From: Lamellibrachia satsuma
Lineage: Eukaryota > Annelida > Polychaeta > Sabellida > Siboglinidae
Assembly (NCBI GenBank): GCA_033239005.1
Contig: BSQZ01000002.1
Location: 3,698,501-3,762,500, forward strand
DNA: 64,000 nt
Reading direction: 5' to 3'
Shown piece after piece: positions 1-14,800 of this stretch (position 1 is its first letter; each line of letters opens with the position of its first letter). Made by a program: the position numbers and the translations under genes. The notes under the pieces were generated by a model. It was given only the letters and a program-made list of their open reading frames with translations. It did not search any database and had not been told where the DNA came from.

Positions 1-2781
1 TAAGCTGAAAGCAAGCTTCAGCTATTGACATTTGACAGGTTTACTTTATCAGTTACATCATGTGCAGTGTGTAGGATGATGCAGATTTACTGAAGCATGC
101 CATTTGCAACCACTCTCAACAGCCCTGCTAGTCAGGTATTCTCCAGCCTCCAGCTACCTGACAGTGTCTTCATTAGGCCCATTCAGCTTTGTCAATGGAT
201 GACACCTTATGACACCTGTGGAAGCCATGGTCCTCATCACCAAGCCAGCCACTGTTCTCAAGTAGGATTATATCATAATGGGTGCGTTTGCATCATAATG
301 ACAAGGTTTGCTGTATTTCCCTGTCTGAGGCTAATTGGCCCATCTTGGGCTGTCCGGGCTGGTGTTGGGACAATTTGTTACAAACCCTGGGGTTAGTTGG
401 ACCTCCCTGGAGATGTTAGCCATGGGGAGGGACACTGGCAGGTGTACAAGGGTGGTTATCAAACTCTTGGTGGTCAGGGTAGGAAGTACTACTGGCTTCA
501 ACACCAATCGCCTTCCCAACAGCTGAGTGTAGGACTCTCCCCAGGACATTTCCCTTCAGTTATATCCCCCCCCAGATATATCCCCCAACCAAATGCAAAA
601 GTGGACATTCCCCTTTTTTCCATTTATAACTAATAATTGATAAACTTTTATCGCAATTCCATACCTGATGAACAACATTAAAAAAACACATTCTATACAC
701 TACGTTGACTTCACACCATAACAAAACAATAATAAGATGTTATATACTGTATTATATAGCTGACATTCATTGATATCACCTGCATGAATAAGCACACATG
801 CACTCATGCACGCATGCAAGTACGCATCCATGCGTGCGCACACACACATTTCCAGTCTTATTGTTTCGTAGAAGTGAATTCCACTTCTGTTTGTAGGAAC
901 GTTTGATTTCCAAACTATGGGATGATAACATCTGGAGGCCAGTGGAAATGACCCAGAAATAATGTTTTTACCAACTTGGATGACTACTTGTTGATTTTAT
1001 ATTATGATCTTACTTCACCATCCCTAAGAGCTCGAGCTCTCTCTTCCTCCTGTGTTGCCTGTGGGAACCCGTTGCCTACATCCCTACACACAGCCCTGTT
1101 CATCTTTCCCTCTTACATAATGCACAATAGCTGGGAAACTTTTGCTTCCCCACCTAGATATTACAATAGGCAGGTGTGTTAACTGGGTCCATTTCACTGT
1201 CACCCCCACAGGGAACAAGGTGTTTATTTCCCAGGGCTTACCTGGCATGTAAGCTTATGTAACCTCAGCAGTGTGATGGGATATGGGAAAGTTAGTATTA
1301 TTCAGTAGGACATCCTGATCTGTGTTCTGTATGTGCTGATGTTCCCTGCACTAAGTTAAATGCAACATATTTTTTATTTATAAGGGTCTGTGGTCAGAAA
1401 GAATTCATGACAATTTATTCAGTTTTCGTGTCGCAGTATCTTATATGGTGATGATTTCCCACGTTTAAGTGAAAGTTGATCACTATTTTGCACTTGAATC
1501 AGCCATGTTATTAAATACTCTTCATGTCTACTAGTACTATGAACACCTTTATTTCAGGTCTAGAAAAACATGTACAAGTAAAATATAAACATGCAGAAAT
1601 ATCAACAAATAAAAATCAACTGTGTAATAATATTTAGTTTTATGACCTTATTCTTTGGATTTTTATTATTCAAGTTGAATTTTTACTACCCATCTGTATC
1701 TCTTGAGTTCTGATTCTGTCAGGGAAAGTACACAATCTGTACATCAGCCGCCTTCTCTGGCAACTGCAAGTACCTAAATCTTAGGCCATAAATAATCCTG
1801 ATTTCTCAACAGAACTTTTTTCTAAAAATAAATTAAGTATGAGGTTTTTTAGTATGCTGACTGGGCGTTCTCAATCATCAGCAACTTCATAAGTCAAGTG
1901 TAATTCTTAAACCCCTCAGGAAAAGCTTATTTTGAAGACAATAAAAATATTTTAAAGTGTGGTGGCTCCTATTTCCAAATGTGCATGCTGATGAGAAACC
2001 AAGAATTTTTTATGACGCCTTAGGTGCTGATGACAAGCACTGAATCCTCTAAACATATGAAAATGGGAGTTCATACAAACTATTTATAAATCTTGTATTT
2101 CACACACCACATGTCTGCATGACCCAGTCATGTTTACTGTAAGGATCCCGAGAGAACAGCAGACACAACTGTATATTTGTATGCTATCTACCCTGTGGTT
2201 GGGGATGCCCTGATAGCCTGGGAATCATCCTTATGGGTATTCCCCTCTTCCCTAGCCTCACTGGTATGATTTTGCTAATTGGCATGCTTGGACTCACAGG
2301 GGATTTGGCTGTGGGGCATCACCCCTATGCTGGGGCATCCTATCTGATCTAATAGAGTTAATTAGGGTTGCCCCTATCTCTGTAATGGTGTGACTCCACC
2401 ACTGTGAGCTCTGGGGTACACTTCAAAGCTGTTTTCCTGGGCATACCTGCCAGGGTAGATTGTGGAGGACAGTGCTATCAGGTGTCCAAGCAACTGTTTG
2501 TTATTTGTTATGTTCATTCTAGAAATTTATGCTGAAGTCTATCAAGGCATGGTCCATATATAGTATGAAGTGTCTGATCAGCACTCCTGATCAGTAGAAC
2601 TGTTCAAAGCATATTTGGTTCCCTGCTAGACCAAGTCCATTTCTCTAGCTGCAGAGTATTCAGCCATGTTGCTATTACTGACCAAAAGCTGTTTATTTGC
2701 TTACTGTCATGTACATATGTGACTGATGTCTCAAACTCAGTGTCATCAAATGATTTATATCAGCTGAATTATACTCATAAT

Positions 2782-2860
2782 CACATAAACTGATTTACAT
2801 TGACCATCACATCAACTGATTTACATTGATCATCACATCAACTGATTTGCACATTAATTT
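2782..2860. repeat. Short tandem repeat, 26-bp unit x 3
   Basis: The unit begins 'cacatcaactgatttacatt'. Copies start at 2,782, 2,808 and 2,834 with a few substitutions. An earlier decayed copy may lie just upstream (2,755-2,781). Non-coding. Confidence 0.8.
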
Positions 2861-3597
2861 ACATTTCTGGAACAAAAAATGTAGATGCTTGATTATCCAG
2901 GAAGCACCAGGAATGTTCAGGTATATTCCAGAGTGACAGGTAAGTAATCAATACATTGGATAATATATTTAGTTTGTAAAACACTTACGGAAGATCCAAC
3001 TCATGGATGGATAGAGCCAATGCATTGTCTGCCATCTCTCATTACATAATATCATTAGCTGCTTCAGTGTTAAAGTTTAGTCAGCGGAAAAAACACCAGA
3101 AGGTGAATCGGATGTTGGCCCTTGTGCTGCGGATAGTGTGTACAGCCTGCACACCTAATGTGTCCTAATCAGTCATTACGACGAGCAAACTTGTAGATAC
3201 GTATTGCATAGTGAGCCGCAAGGACGGGAGAGTCCACCATGTCAGGTGGCATTGTCATCTCCCACTCAGGTGTGTCACTATTACCTCTGTGACACAACTA
3301 ATTGTCAACATCCGACCGATGGCCACACTTCAAGTGGCCAGCTTCCTGTGTATGATACAAGGGAGTTGTTATTGCGTTTGTTGTCTTATGGCCATGATGG
3401 CCTCTGGGTGGTTGCAGAGGCCGGGTGTGGATGGGTTGTCATGTCTCCTGTTTACACTGTGCATAATGTTTCATTTGCACTCATGATGCAGTGTTTCCAC
3501 AGCCTGCAAGATTTATTTTACAGCATTCATTGCACGGTTCATGGCCTGTTGACCATCCCACCAACCACTGTACCTGTATGTATCTGACTGCTTTGTA

Positions 3598-3910
3598 ATT
3601 ACACTTCCCGGTATCAGACAAAATACAAAATCTCACCTGTGTGACTTTCGGGGGGGGGCTTTTTTGCATATACAAACTAAATCCCTCAATCTGAAAAGTG
3701 GACAACATGTCATATTTTGGTCATATTTTCATAATTTATGTAGTTTTGATTAAAACATTTGTGTAGCAGCAATACACAAACATTCCTTTTTGTCCAGGGG
3801 GATTGTGTAGGGGGGCTATTGTCATTAATTTTATCTAGGGGGCTTTTGTCCTACATTTATCCTAAATCACACTGTATGAAAAGTGAACAAAATCCCTCAA
3901 TGCAATATTT
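3598..3910. repeat. Dispersed 'GGGGGnTTTTGTCC / AAAAGTGGACA' repeat, remnant
   Basis: G-runs alternate with TTTTGTC modules (around 3,650-3,665 and 3,794-3,852), and the companion motif 'TGAAAAGTG(G/A)ACA' appears twice (about 3,692 and 3,878). The same modules recur at 23.5, 27.9, 29.9-30.1, 58.7 and 59.1 kb, so this is an interspersed family. No coding capacity is seen. The class is unknown; a non-autonomous DNA element or a minisatellite-like dispersed repeat are both possible. Confidence 0.55.
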
Positions 3911-6900
3911 ATGTTTTGCTCATATTTGTGTTATTTATTGTTCAGTTCTGATTAAGATACTTATAGGGCTACAATGCACCAGTACATGAACTCTCTTTCT
4001 CTAAGTGTACTTTCTAGTTTTACATATAAATTATAGATTTGTGGGAATAATCGTTAATACTAGTATGAAAGGCCGTACATGTAAATAACCACGGCCACCC
4101 CTCTCCCCCCAAGGCAGATGAAAATGTAACTTGGGGTCCATGATTGAAATGACTGGTTAAATGAATGAGATCAAAACATGTTCTTGTACACAAGTTCAAT
4201 AAAACAAAGTTAAACAAACATATTTGCTATGTGTGATTTTTTCCATTTTTCACATTCCATGTGACTTTATTTCCTACGAAAAATTTGCTTTAAAAAAATT
4301 CCCGGGACTTTATTTCCAGTCACCTTACTGATCAACATGTTCACTATTTGGCTGATATTTCTTGAAAGTTTTGAAAGCTCAGTAGAGCCAGAAACCTGGG
4401 GTGAACAGCTGCTGCCATCTGTAGGGCACAAAATAAAACACTTTGCAGAAGTTGGCTTTGTGCACTTGACATGCAGTAACAACCAAAGAATAGATTCTGA
4501 GTTATGTGATGTAATTATCCTGCATACTTTCTTACGTTTATGTGTTCATCCAAATCCCAAAGATTTTCGTTTCCCTATAACTGTTTTTAATCAAAACAAA
4601 CAAAACAGTAAGTAATTTTGTGATTTTAAATTATTTTTAATGTGATTTTGTCCAGATACCGTTTTATCAAAACAATTTTCTTTACTAGTTTATTGAAGCC
4701 ATATCTGCAAAAATGAAATGATTTGGCCAGAACAGTAAACATGTTTCTTTTGCCTGTCATTTTTCTACCTCAGCAGACACTGAATTATGTCAGACACTAC
4801 CTTTCTGAGAAAGTGTGGACCTGTCAATCACTAATTGTAATTGCAGTGACTCTTATGCAAGGCTCAAGATTGACACCTCTCCTAAAATGTAAATTCTTTC
4901 TGAGCTATTAAATTCATTAGCCATTGGGGTAATAGCTCTGTGCAGAGTGGCAAGACAGCCACCCTGTCTGTGTGGTGGCTTCCTACATGAAGACAATGCT
5001 ATGATCTAATGAGCTGCCTTCACTGACTGGTGCCAGTGTCAGCAGAAGAACAGAGGGACAAAGCCAGCCACCTCACTGTACCTGGTCTGTCTTTACTGAG
5101 ATAACAGAGCCAGTAGTACAAGTGTTAAAATTGATCATCAAAGATAGACCCCAGTTAAATGGTTCACACTGTTGTCTTGGGTCCTGCTGTCTCTGCCTAT
5201 TTAGGAACATTTAATTCCAATTATCCAGTCTTCACCAACCAGATTGTGCAGGATGTTTTCACAATTAACTTGATTATTCAAAAGCATCCTGTGTCTTCCC
5301 AATTGGATTACAGTTTGCCGAAGAAGCCTCCACCTCATACCCCTACAAACACCCTCAGCCCACTTATTCTGAAGCTTTTCAGCTAAGCAATTCATCCAGT
5401 TCATCTTCCTGCCCCTTACCAGAGCCAACCTGCTGTCTGATGCAGCTACAGCACCAAATTTGGAGACATTCAGACAGGATATCCAGCTTGCTTCCAGTAT
5501 TACTAATGCATATTGCATCTTTCATGCTATCAACATTTTCTCTCCTTAAAATTGCATTACCATCATCTTTTCTCTTTCTGCCACACATTTTCTCACTTCC
5601 CTCTTATAACACATCACCGGGTTTATAACTATACCTTGATGAGAGGGAGAACTGGTAATCAGAAGACGAAAGTCTAGGTGTTGAATTGGAGACTAAATGA
5701 TCATCTCCATTTATACAAAAATCTGATTTTATTACTGTCTTCTCTTTCTAGCCTATAAAGCATCGTTTCAATATTTACCAAGCAAACAAGACAAGTATTC
5801 CCAACCACACTTCATCATGGAGATCTTCATCATATGTATATTTCCTCCGACCAACCCTAAACATTAAATATTTCTTTGCAATGTCCACTAAGTTTAAACG
5901 TAAACATTTAATATTTCAGTTTCTTACCCTTAACTGTGACCGTAACTGTGTCCTTTCTTTTAAATGCTTCCGCCGTTCTAAAAATTTAAGCCAATTCCAA
6001 GCTGTTATTCTGTTAAGATTTATTCACTGGGTTTATCACAAACAAGACTAGTATTACTTCACAATGGTAAATATGGAATGAAAATGGAACATTAAATTTG
6101 TGGTTGAAAGGCTTAGCAACCCAGGCCTGTGGCAACCTCCTCCATAAGTGTGAAGATTATTAATTGGAGAGAACTTGCAACATGGAAAACACCAACTAAA
6201 AATTACAAATCATCTGGGATGAAATAACTTAAAGTTAAATGCTATATTATTCATGAAACAACTACATTGTCACTAATTATTAAGCCACCACTGGATAGTG
6301 AAACAGTTTTTTCTTTCTTGATTCTGCTAATAATTTTGTACTTGTATGGTTGGGACAGGCTGTGTTGGGATGAATTACCAGTTAGGACACTTGCCTAGGG
6401 GGATTCCAATGGATAGTAATAGGGTAGAGTCCCTTCTCCATTCTTACATCACCCTGCATCACCTAATCTCAGGGGTTGGCTTTCTTTTACTTTCTTAGCC
6501 ATTGTGCTTAGGCCTGCCCTGTAGTAGAGAGCAGTGACACAACACCTGATAATGTACCTTTGATGCTGTCTTCTAGAACATCTTTCCACTGTCAAACACC
6601 ACTTGCATAACCTCTTCTTTGGCCAGTCTCATTATGGCGGGCAGCTTGTGTGAAATACATAACACCAAAGTTTGTGTGGAACCAAATTGCATCAAGATAT
6701 AATGCAAATTATAAGAACAAATATGCTATGGTGATACATTTGATTGTTCCTGGTTATTTTTCATGTATGTTTCATCTGCATGTATTTTGGTTATTTCCCT
6801 CCACACCCCGAGAGTGAAGTAGACTCATCCACATGGGTGGTAAGCTTGAGTAATGGTGCCAGTCAGCTGAAGGTGTTACAGACTAGCCAATTCTCTCTTG

Positions 6901-8439
6901 CTGGCAGCCTCTAGTACAGTTATTAACTGTGGAACCTAATCTTGCACAACAGAGAGTGAGATAACCACCTTGTCAGCACTCTTAGGGAGAGTGGAGCCAC
7001 AGGGAAACCCTATAATTATTACTTTACTGGTATAACCTTGACCTGCCAAAGAACAGTGCAGTGTTTCAGCTCCTTCAAAGTGGCCAAACAAAATGTCAGA
7101 TTTGATGAGAACAAGTGAAATAATTCATATATTGGAAGGTTTGACAGAAGTTCACAGAAAGATGTTCAAAATATTGCACGGTGTTATATTTGTTTAAATG
7201 TTATAATAGTACACTTTACTTTACTACCATCTGACATTGCCTCTTTTCTATGTAAGAAGTATTTAGTAGGAATAGGTATTCAGTTATTCACAAGCCTGTG
7301 AATTGTGCAGAACCTAAATTTTCTGGTGTGTCTGTATCTATGTCTTTCTGTATAGCATTCGGTGAAGACCCAACGGTTATTATGCCAATATGGGGACAAA
7401 TGCCAAAGCACTGCAGAAAATTTAGATCTGCCTGCCCAATGCAGTTGTCAAAGTGTCCACGATGGCTGCAGATGAATCCTTGCTGCAATTCCTGCAGACA
7501 CAGTACAACAGCAGTTCCAGCAGTCCATTCCTGCTCTGCACAGTTCTGTTGAAAAAGCTGTTAGATACGAATACATCAATATTTTTTTGCTCTGTATAAA
7601 GTAGCATTTAGCAGTAAAAAGAAGTAGGGATTTGCCTTCTCTCATTATTACTTAAGGGCATCATTAGGCTGCAACATCAACAGCCCAGGGCACAGTGGCT
7701 TGGATGTTGTCTTTTCACCCTACCCTTTGCTCCCTCTTCCTTGCCACTACCACTTTGATCACCCCCTCCCTTTAATCTCTGATGAGGGTGCAGAAATAAA
7801 GCAGTGACTGGGACAGGGCAGCTGGTGGGCAGGAACCTGGTGGAGGGTGGTGGGTTTAATGAGATTGCCCAATTAGATGTTTGCCCCTGGTGTGAAGCCC
7901 TGTGGTGGGGCCTGATACCATCTAAATAGGGTGTAGCACCCCTGATATCAGGGGGTGTTGCAGCATTGCTTTATTGCCCTTTTCTCTGCCCCTGTCATTG
8001 GAGTGTATAGAAAACCTCAGCTGCTCCCACTGTGGCTGCACTCTTGATGTCTACATACTAATTTGTCAGTTATGGGAGTCACTAGAGGTTTTTGAAATGT
8101 GCATATATGTTGTTGGTTTACCATTCCATTATAGGACTGGGCTTTTTGAAGGAAAAAAAGAAAAAAGTATTGGAAAAAAGTAAGGCATTTTACTAAGAAA
8201 AAAGCATGAACTTTATTAGATTTAAGCATTCTAAGAATGTATAATTTGTATTAACTTTCCTAAAAATTTATCAGTAGGTCTTATTACTTCATTCTTTGTA
8301 GCAATATTCTATCATTCTAAATAATGTTCCATCATTTCTCATCTTTGAATTTGTAGCAGTATACTGCTGTCCTACCTAGAAATGTATCATTATTTTTCAC
8401 CTTTGACACACTTTTGTTCCATCCTTGTTGTTTCTGATG

Positions 8440-8610
8440 ACTTCCATACTTGACTTCCATACTTGACTTCCATACTTCCATACTTGTGGAGGAGTAATTG
8501 TAATAATAATTCAGATAACCTGTTACTTTTGTTCCATTACTTTTGTTCCATTACTTTTGTTTGTTACTTTTGTTCCATTACTTTTGTCTGTTACTTTTCC
8601 TGTTACTTTC
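8440..8610. repeat. Two short degenerate tandem repeats
   Basis: 'ACTTCCATACTTG' is repeated at 8,440-8,486. 'TTACTTTTGTTCCA' and shortened versions are repeated at 8,521-8,610. Both look like replication-slippage repeats. The only open frame across them is low complexity. Confidence 0.75.
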
Positions 8611-11493
8611 TTTCCTACATTCAAACGAAATTGTCCAAGCTTCAAAACAGTAGGTGGACCCCAGTTTTCTTGACTTAATGACAACATTTGATCAGATTGC
8701 CATCTAAAGTAATCAGCTCCGGAAGACAGAGGACAGCTGAATCTTTGGCTTTTTAATCAAAATGTAGCCTGCTGTCATTATGAATTACCTGTCATTACGT
8801 ATTTGTTTGTAGCTTCTTAAGCATATTTCTTACAGTGTCTTATAGTTAGATGACAGCTACATCCATATGATCCATGATCACAAAAAGGTGTCCTAAATTA
8901 AGCATGTGACAGTGAGCTGTTATGACTGGAGCTGTCCCCTGGGATGGTGTTGTCACCCCTAGCACAACACACCTAACAAATCGGTGATTCAATACATCAA
9001 CTTCATACAATTATCTGAGTTGAATATACCATCTGAGTTCACTGCATTCCTGACTTCCATTCACAACCCGTTGACAGTAAAACTGTTCACACATTGTCAC
9101 CAGTGATGTGTTGTCCTTCTAAATTGTATCATTGTTAAGTCTCATTTGTTTACTATTGTCACTGGTAAAGTTGAGACTTCTCACTCATTAGAGCTGTGAC
9201 TGCCGTGTCTGTTGTCTGTCACCCGTTGTCCTCACTGTCTAGTCAGGGTCCTGGACTGTCAGTCTGTCTCCTGTCAACTTGTATTTATCAGTAGGAGCCC
9301 ATGTAAGTTTGTGAATAAATGCCAATGAAATGACCTTGTGTCACTGTGATTGTCTGCAGTATTTGTTTTATGCTTCCCTGAACTACAACCTTGCATTATT
9401 TCATGTAATTCATTAGATATTTTCAAGAATAGTCTCTTTCAACATCTAAGAACTTACATGCCGACAAATGCCAGGCAAGTCACCCATGCAATTGTGTCGG
9501 GGCACAGTATATAATATTCATTGCTGCGATTCAGTTTTTTATCAGTTCAGCAACTGTTGCACCGACCAAATTATCACGTAACTCGAGTTTTGTTGAGTTG
9601 CGGACCAGCATTTGATGTGTTTTATGTCAAATAAACACACGATTCACAGCAAAAGTTTATCAATGTATACCTAGCATTAACTGTGTGGATGTGCTCAAGT
9701 TGAATGGGACTCCTAGTTGAGTACACAGGAACCTGAATACAAAGTAATTACACTTACTACTCCCTCAAGTTGTATAGTACTAACTACAGTACATGGGCAA
9801 AATCCACAGTAGACATAACCCCCGTGCACAAAACCCATAGCCAAAAGCATTATAAATTTTCTTAAATGACAGTTGAAAAAGAATTTGTTTTTACAGTTTT
9901 TCTGGTTAATTAAAAATAAAGATGCCTTGGTGCAACCTATTTACTCACATGTCAGATGTCACACACTCACATGTCACACACATCAGGTTATTAAGTGGTA
10001 TAGAAGTTTTTGTGATAATTTCTGTGAACCTTTCTTGTGATTTTCCCCACCGACGATGGCATTCCTGTTCAGATGACAGGGTAGTCGAATAACAGGGTAC
10101 CAAAAGTGACATATTACGACACTGATATACCCTAGGGTAACAGTGGGATGGGGCTTATTCCGAAGGAATGCACACATCCGGGGAAGCTTATGCTTTACCC
10201 CGCAGGTGGGGCACTGAGCAACATTGTTTCACCTGTGGTACTTAACGGACATGCAATCATTGCCTGGCACGTGTCATTGTCTCCCAGGCGTACAGTGCGT
10301 TCTGCAGCAACATGTGACTTCAGACTTCATCATGGGCACAACAATTATATTAAGCTTTCTGTCATTCCTGTCTCTGTCTATCTCTGTCATTCATTCCAAC
10401 AGAACGTAGTTTTAGTCTGGCCCTGGTGGGTAATAATGTCAGTATGCAGAGATTCGAACACCCAAATTTCACATAAACATCACAAAACACATACAGCTAT
10501 TCTGATACCAAGAACTGTGATGTCATGTTGTTACAACAATATTTGTAGGAACTCTACAAAATTTTGCAGAATGTACACGTTAGTGCATTCTTTCACTCTG
10601 TGCATCATGACGGGGACAGCCAGCGAAAAAAATTGAGAAATCGCTTCTGTGCCCAATAAATTCAATACATCGACTCATTAATTAAATTACCATTATTTCA
10701 GTTACATGCTGCTTTTTAATTACTATACATTAATATCTGAAATATGCACCAAAAAGACTTGTAAGACTTGGCACATTCTAGATAATTAACTATCTCCACA
10801 TTTAATTGAAACATTTGTAGTCAAGTTAATAGACTTCTCGTGAGGAAAATAACCGTAACATTTCCCTTTCACCAGCCTTCAGCTTTCTGAATAGAGTTCC
10901 CTAACTGGGAGCATCCAAGCACAAGACCTGTTCTTCTCCCATTCTCCCCTCCCAGTCACCTGTGCTGGCTGTCTGACCAACCCAGCCGTAACATTACTCA
11001 ACAGTTACTCAACTCTGCTCATTTAGATAGCTTCCCTTACATGGAATCCCCTAACTCCCAGCAGGGAAGGTGTCTCCTGCCAACAGCACCTCATCTCCCA
11101 GGCTTGTCACTAACTACCTGGAGGTGATAAGCCAGGTAAAATTCACTGGACCGGAACTGGCTTATGGTCCATCACACCAGCTCAGTGTTATGGAATTTTA
11201 ATTACATTTACCATGATCTGTTCTCAATTCAGCATTGTTATGCCACATTTACCCTTACGGATGTGCTGAACTATTTGTGGGAAACAATTATCTTCCTGAG
11301 CTAGATTGTTGACACAGAAAGTGATGGTGATTAGATAGGCGTAATGAACATAATATAGGTTGCCTTTGATGGTAACTGTCTAGCATTATTACAAGAGCAA
11401 AAATCGGTTTCCCAAAGATACATTGTAGATCTGTTATCTATTGTAAGTTTCAGAAGGAGAATGCCTAGTTTTTATATGATAATGGGATGTTAT

Positions 11494-11522
11494 TTGAATT
11501 GAATTGAATTGAATTGAATTTT
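11494..11522 (-). repeat. Pentanucleotide 3' tail of the LINE
   Basis: There are about five TTGAA units on the plus strand (TTCAA on the element's sense strand), exactly at the 3' end of the element. This is the expected end product of target-primed reverse transcription in CR1/L2-type LINEs, and it marks the 3' boundary. Confidence 0.85.
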
Positions 11523-11826
11523 ATTCAACATTTCAACAACAACATATAACTAAACATACAACACAGCGAATGCAGTATAGATTGATATGACAGCAGCATT
11601 AAGCTGCTATACCCTGTAAATACACACTGAAAACCTACATTGAAATGTTGAAGGGAAATGCAAGAAGTGTAATACTTATAAATAGCATTTCCCAATTCAT
11701 AATACAGACATGAATTTATAGATAATTTGACAGATGAAATAAATATCATTAATCTAAATAAATTTGACACACGATTAAGATTAGAAAGTAGTCACACACA
11801 AAAATGTTATGTAAAATAAAAGAAGA
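11523..11826 (-). other. 3' UTR of the LINE
   Basis: AT-rich non-coding segment between the ORF2 stop codon (TAG at 11,829-11,827) and the pentanucleotide tail. In this LINE group the last part of the 3' UTR is what the RT recognises in the RNA, and SINEs may borrow it. A short open frame on this strand (11,770-11,525) has no support. Confidence 0.7.
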
Positions 11827-14800
11827 CTATAAATTGTATTTACTGACCAATATTGATCTGTACCTTTTCTTAAAGACAAAGACATTAGTGCAATGTTTAA
11901 TATTCTTACTTAAACAATTCCATATATTTACACCTTTCACACTGATACACATAGATTTCAATGTTGTTCTGCAATACTTAGTTTCAAAGTTATTTTCTTG
12001 GCGTGTATTGTGAGGATGAGTGGTATGTACCATTTTAAAACGACAAAGAAAATTATTTGGCATTAATTTGTTATATACTTTGAACATTATGACCATGGAT
12101 TTAAAATCAATCAGGTCAAAAATGGTAAGTGCATTAAATTTAGCAAAAGCTGGCTTAGAGTGAGCTCTGTATTCCAATTGACCACACATTCTGATTGCAC
12201 GTTTCTGTAATATATATAATGGCTGAATTCTATTTTTGTAAGTGTTCCCCCATATTTCACAACAGTAGCCGATATAAGGTAGTACAAGTGAACAATATAA
12301 AGTGTACATAGCATTCCCATTCAACAGCCATTTAACACGACGCATTACTGAAAGATTCTTTGCAATTTTAGTATGTATAGTATTCACATGTTGAGACCAT
12401 GTGAGTTTACAATCAATATATATACCAAGGAACTTAATACAATTTACTTGTCCAATTTCAATATTGTCTATAGAGATCTTATATTCACATGGGGCATTTG
12501 TTTGTCCAAAAACCATGAAATTTGTTTTTGATAAATTAAGTGAGAGCTTGTTTACTTTAAACCATGTATATAGTTTGTTCATTTCAGTTGACACATTTGT
12601 ACACATTTCCAACAAATCACTTCCTTCAACAAAAAAACTGGTGTCATCAGCAAACAGTACAGACTTTAAGCGTGAAGAAACATTACATAAGTCATTAACA
12701 TACATAATAAAAAGAGTTGGCCCTAGAATTGACCCTTGTGGTACACCACAAGTAACAGTAGAATAACTTGAATTCATACCATTGAAACATACCTACTGTT
12801 TCCTGTTACCTAAATAACTACTGAGCCATTGTTTGGCTACACCCCTAAGTCCATAATGGTCAAGTTTATCAACAAGAATTCTGTGATCCACAGTGTCGAA
12901 AGCTTTCTTTAAATCAATAAAAACACCAATGGTAAGCTTTCCCTTATCCATTGCATTTGTAATTTCCTCCACCAAGTCCATAATTGCCATGGAAGTGGAC
13001 ATATTTTTCCTAAAACCATACTGGCGGAAATACAATACTTGTTTTGCATTTATAAAATTCATTATCCTGCTGTTGAATATGTTTTCTAGAATCTTAGAAA
13101 ATTGAGGTAGTAGAGATATAGGCCTATAATTGGAGATATTTTGGTCGTCCCCTGATTTGAATAAAGGAATCACTCGGGCAATTTTCATATCATCTGGAAA
13201 CACACCTTGTTCTAATGAAGAGTTACATATATGCTTTAATGGAACTAATATAAAAGGAATAATTTTTTTACTAGATTCATATCAATGTCATCATAACCTT
13301 TAGATGCTTTACTCTTACATTTATGCACAATAGTTAATAATTCATCATCAGTGACTGGATTCAAAAATACTGTTTCTTCCACTCTGTCACCTAAGAAAGA
13401 CTTAAAATTTGAATTACATTTCGGTATATTTTTAGCTAATGTTGGCCCTATGTTAACAAAGAACTGGTTGAAATGTTCTGCAATATTCTTATTCCCTGAA
13501 ACAGTTGACCCATTGTTCTTAAATTCTGATGGATAAGATGAATTTTTTGTAGATTTTTTATTCAATAATTTGTTAATGATTTTCCATGTTTCCTTAATAT
13601 TATTTTTCCTTTTTCTAACAGGTTAGAGTAATACTCCTTCTCACATTGTCTCAAGATAGAAGTGAGTTTATTCTTATATGATTTATATCTAGCTTCAGCA
13701 ACCTCGCTTCTTGATTTGAGGAAACGTTTGTACAGTATATTCTTTTTCTTACATGCATTTTTTAATCCGGTAGTCATCCAAGGTTTATGTTGCCTTTTAT
13801 CCTTTCGAGAAAAAGTTCTAACAGGAAAACTAACCTCATAAATATTTTTGAACATTTCTATGAACTTCTTATAGCTTGAATTAACATCATCGTTGTTCAA
13901 TATTTCATCCCATTTCATAATTGCTAATGTATTGATAAACGCCTGTAATTGTTCTCCATCGATTGACCTTGTTCTAAATGACTGGTTTACAATTTGATGA
14001 AAGTTATCAACATAATCACAAATTTGGAAAATAGGTAAGTGGTCACTTAGATCATTTATAAGTAAGCCACTAACTGTGGACTTGTGGAGTTCAGTTGTAA
14101 ATATGTTATCTATAAGTGTTGCACTATGCTTTGTTATCCTTGTAGGCCTTGTTATTAAAGGGTGTAAACCATAACTATATAAGTGATCAATGAAATTGTT
14201 TGTAGCCGCATGGTTTTCATGTTGCAATAGGTCTACATTAAAATCTCCACACAAGTACACTGTTTTACCATTGCAGTTATTAAACATATGATCTATATGC
14301 TCATTTAATAATGTTAGATCAGTATTTGGTGCACGATAGACCGATGCAACTACTATGTTTTTGCCATTATTAGTAGTGATTTCTGCACAAATAATTTCTG
14401 CACAGTTTTCTATACACTTTGATATAGTAGTTAGGGGTTTGTGCTTTAGAGACTTATTTATATATAAAGCAACTCCACCTCCAATCCGTTGGTTTCTAGA
14501 AGTGTAAAAACAATTATAATTTTCTAACTGGAATTCATCATTTTCATTCATCCAGGTTTCAGAAATTGCAATGACATCAAACGTACAGTCTAATAAAGAA
14601 ATACATGCTTTTAGTTTGTTAAAGTTAGCAGACATACTTCTGACATTAAAGTGTATTATTGAGAAATTGGATATCCCTTGATTTTTCGGTACAATTTTGG
14701 TATTAAATTCATCCTCTGTAAAATAAACACTATCAGCATCAACTCTGTTATATAAATTGTTGTCTGGGTCTATATCATCATTAATACAATGCACATTTTT

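Larger units (their letters stand above)
1..11493. other. CpG-depleted non-coding DNA, no gene recognised
   Basis: No open frame exceeds about 160 codons, and none has a recognisable domain or coding-like composition. The DNA is AT-rich with very few CpG (about 3 in the first 600 bases) and many TpG/CpA, the signature of long-term CpG methylation and deamination. Small CpG-containing patches occur at 3,075-3,240, 9,480-9,620 and 10,020-10,330 and may be younger insertions. The repeats inside are listed separately. In an invertebrate this composition fits intron or gene body, but I could not identify an exon. Confidence 0.7.

Noticed and set aside
10060..10150. Homing-endonuclease-like 'TAACAGGGTA' words
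   Set aside because: Only partial resemblance, repeated by chance; no endonuclease gene or intron here.
12401..13105. Plus-strand open frames across the LINE
   Set aside because: Antisense shadows of ORF2 of the minus-strand LINE.
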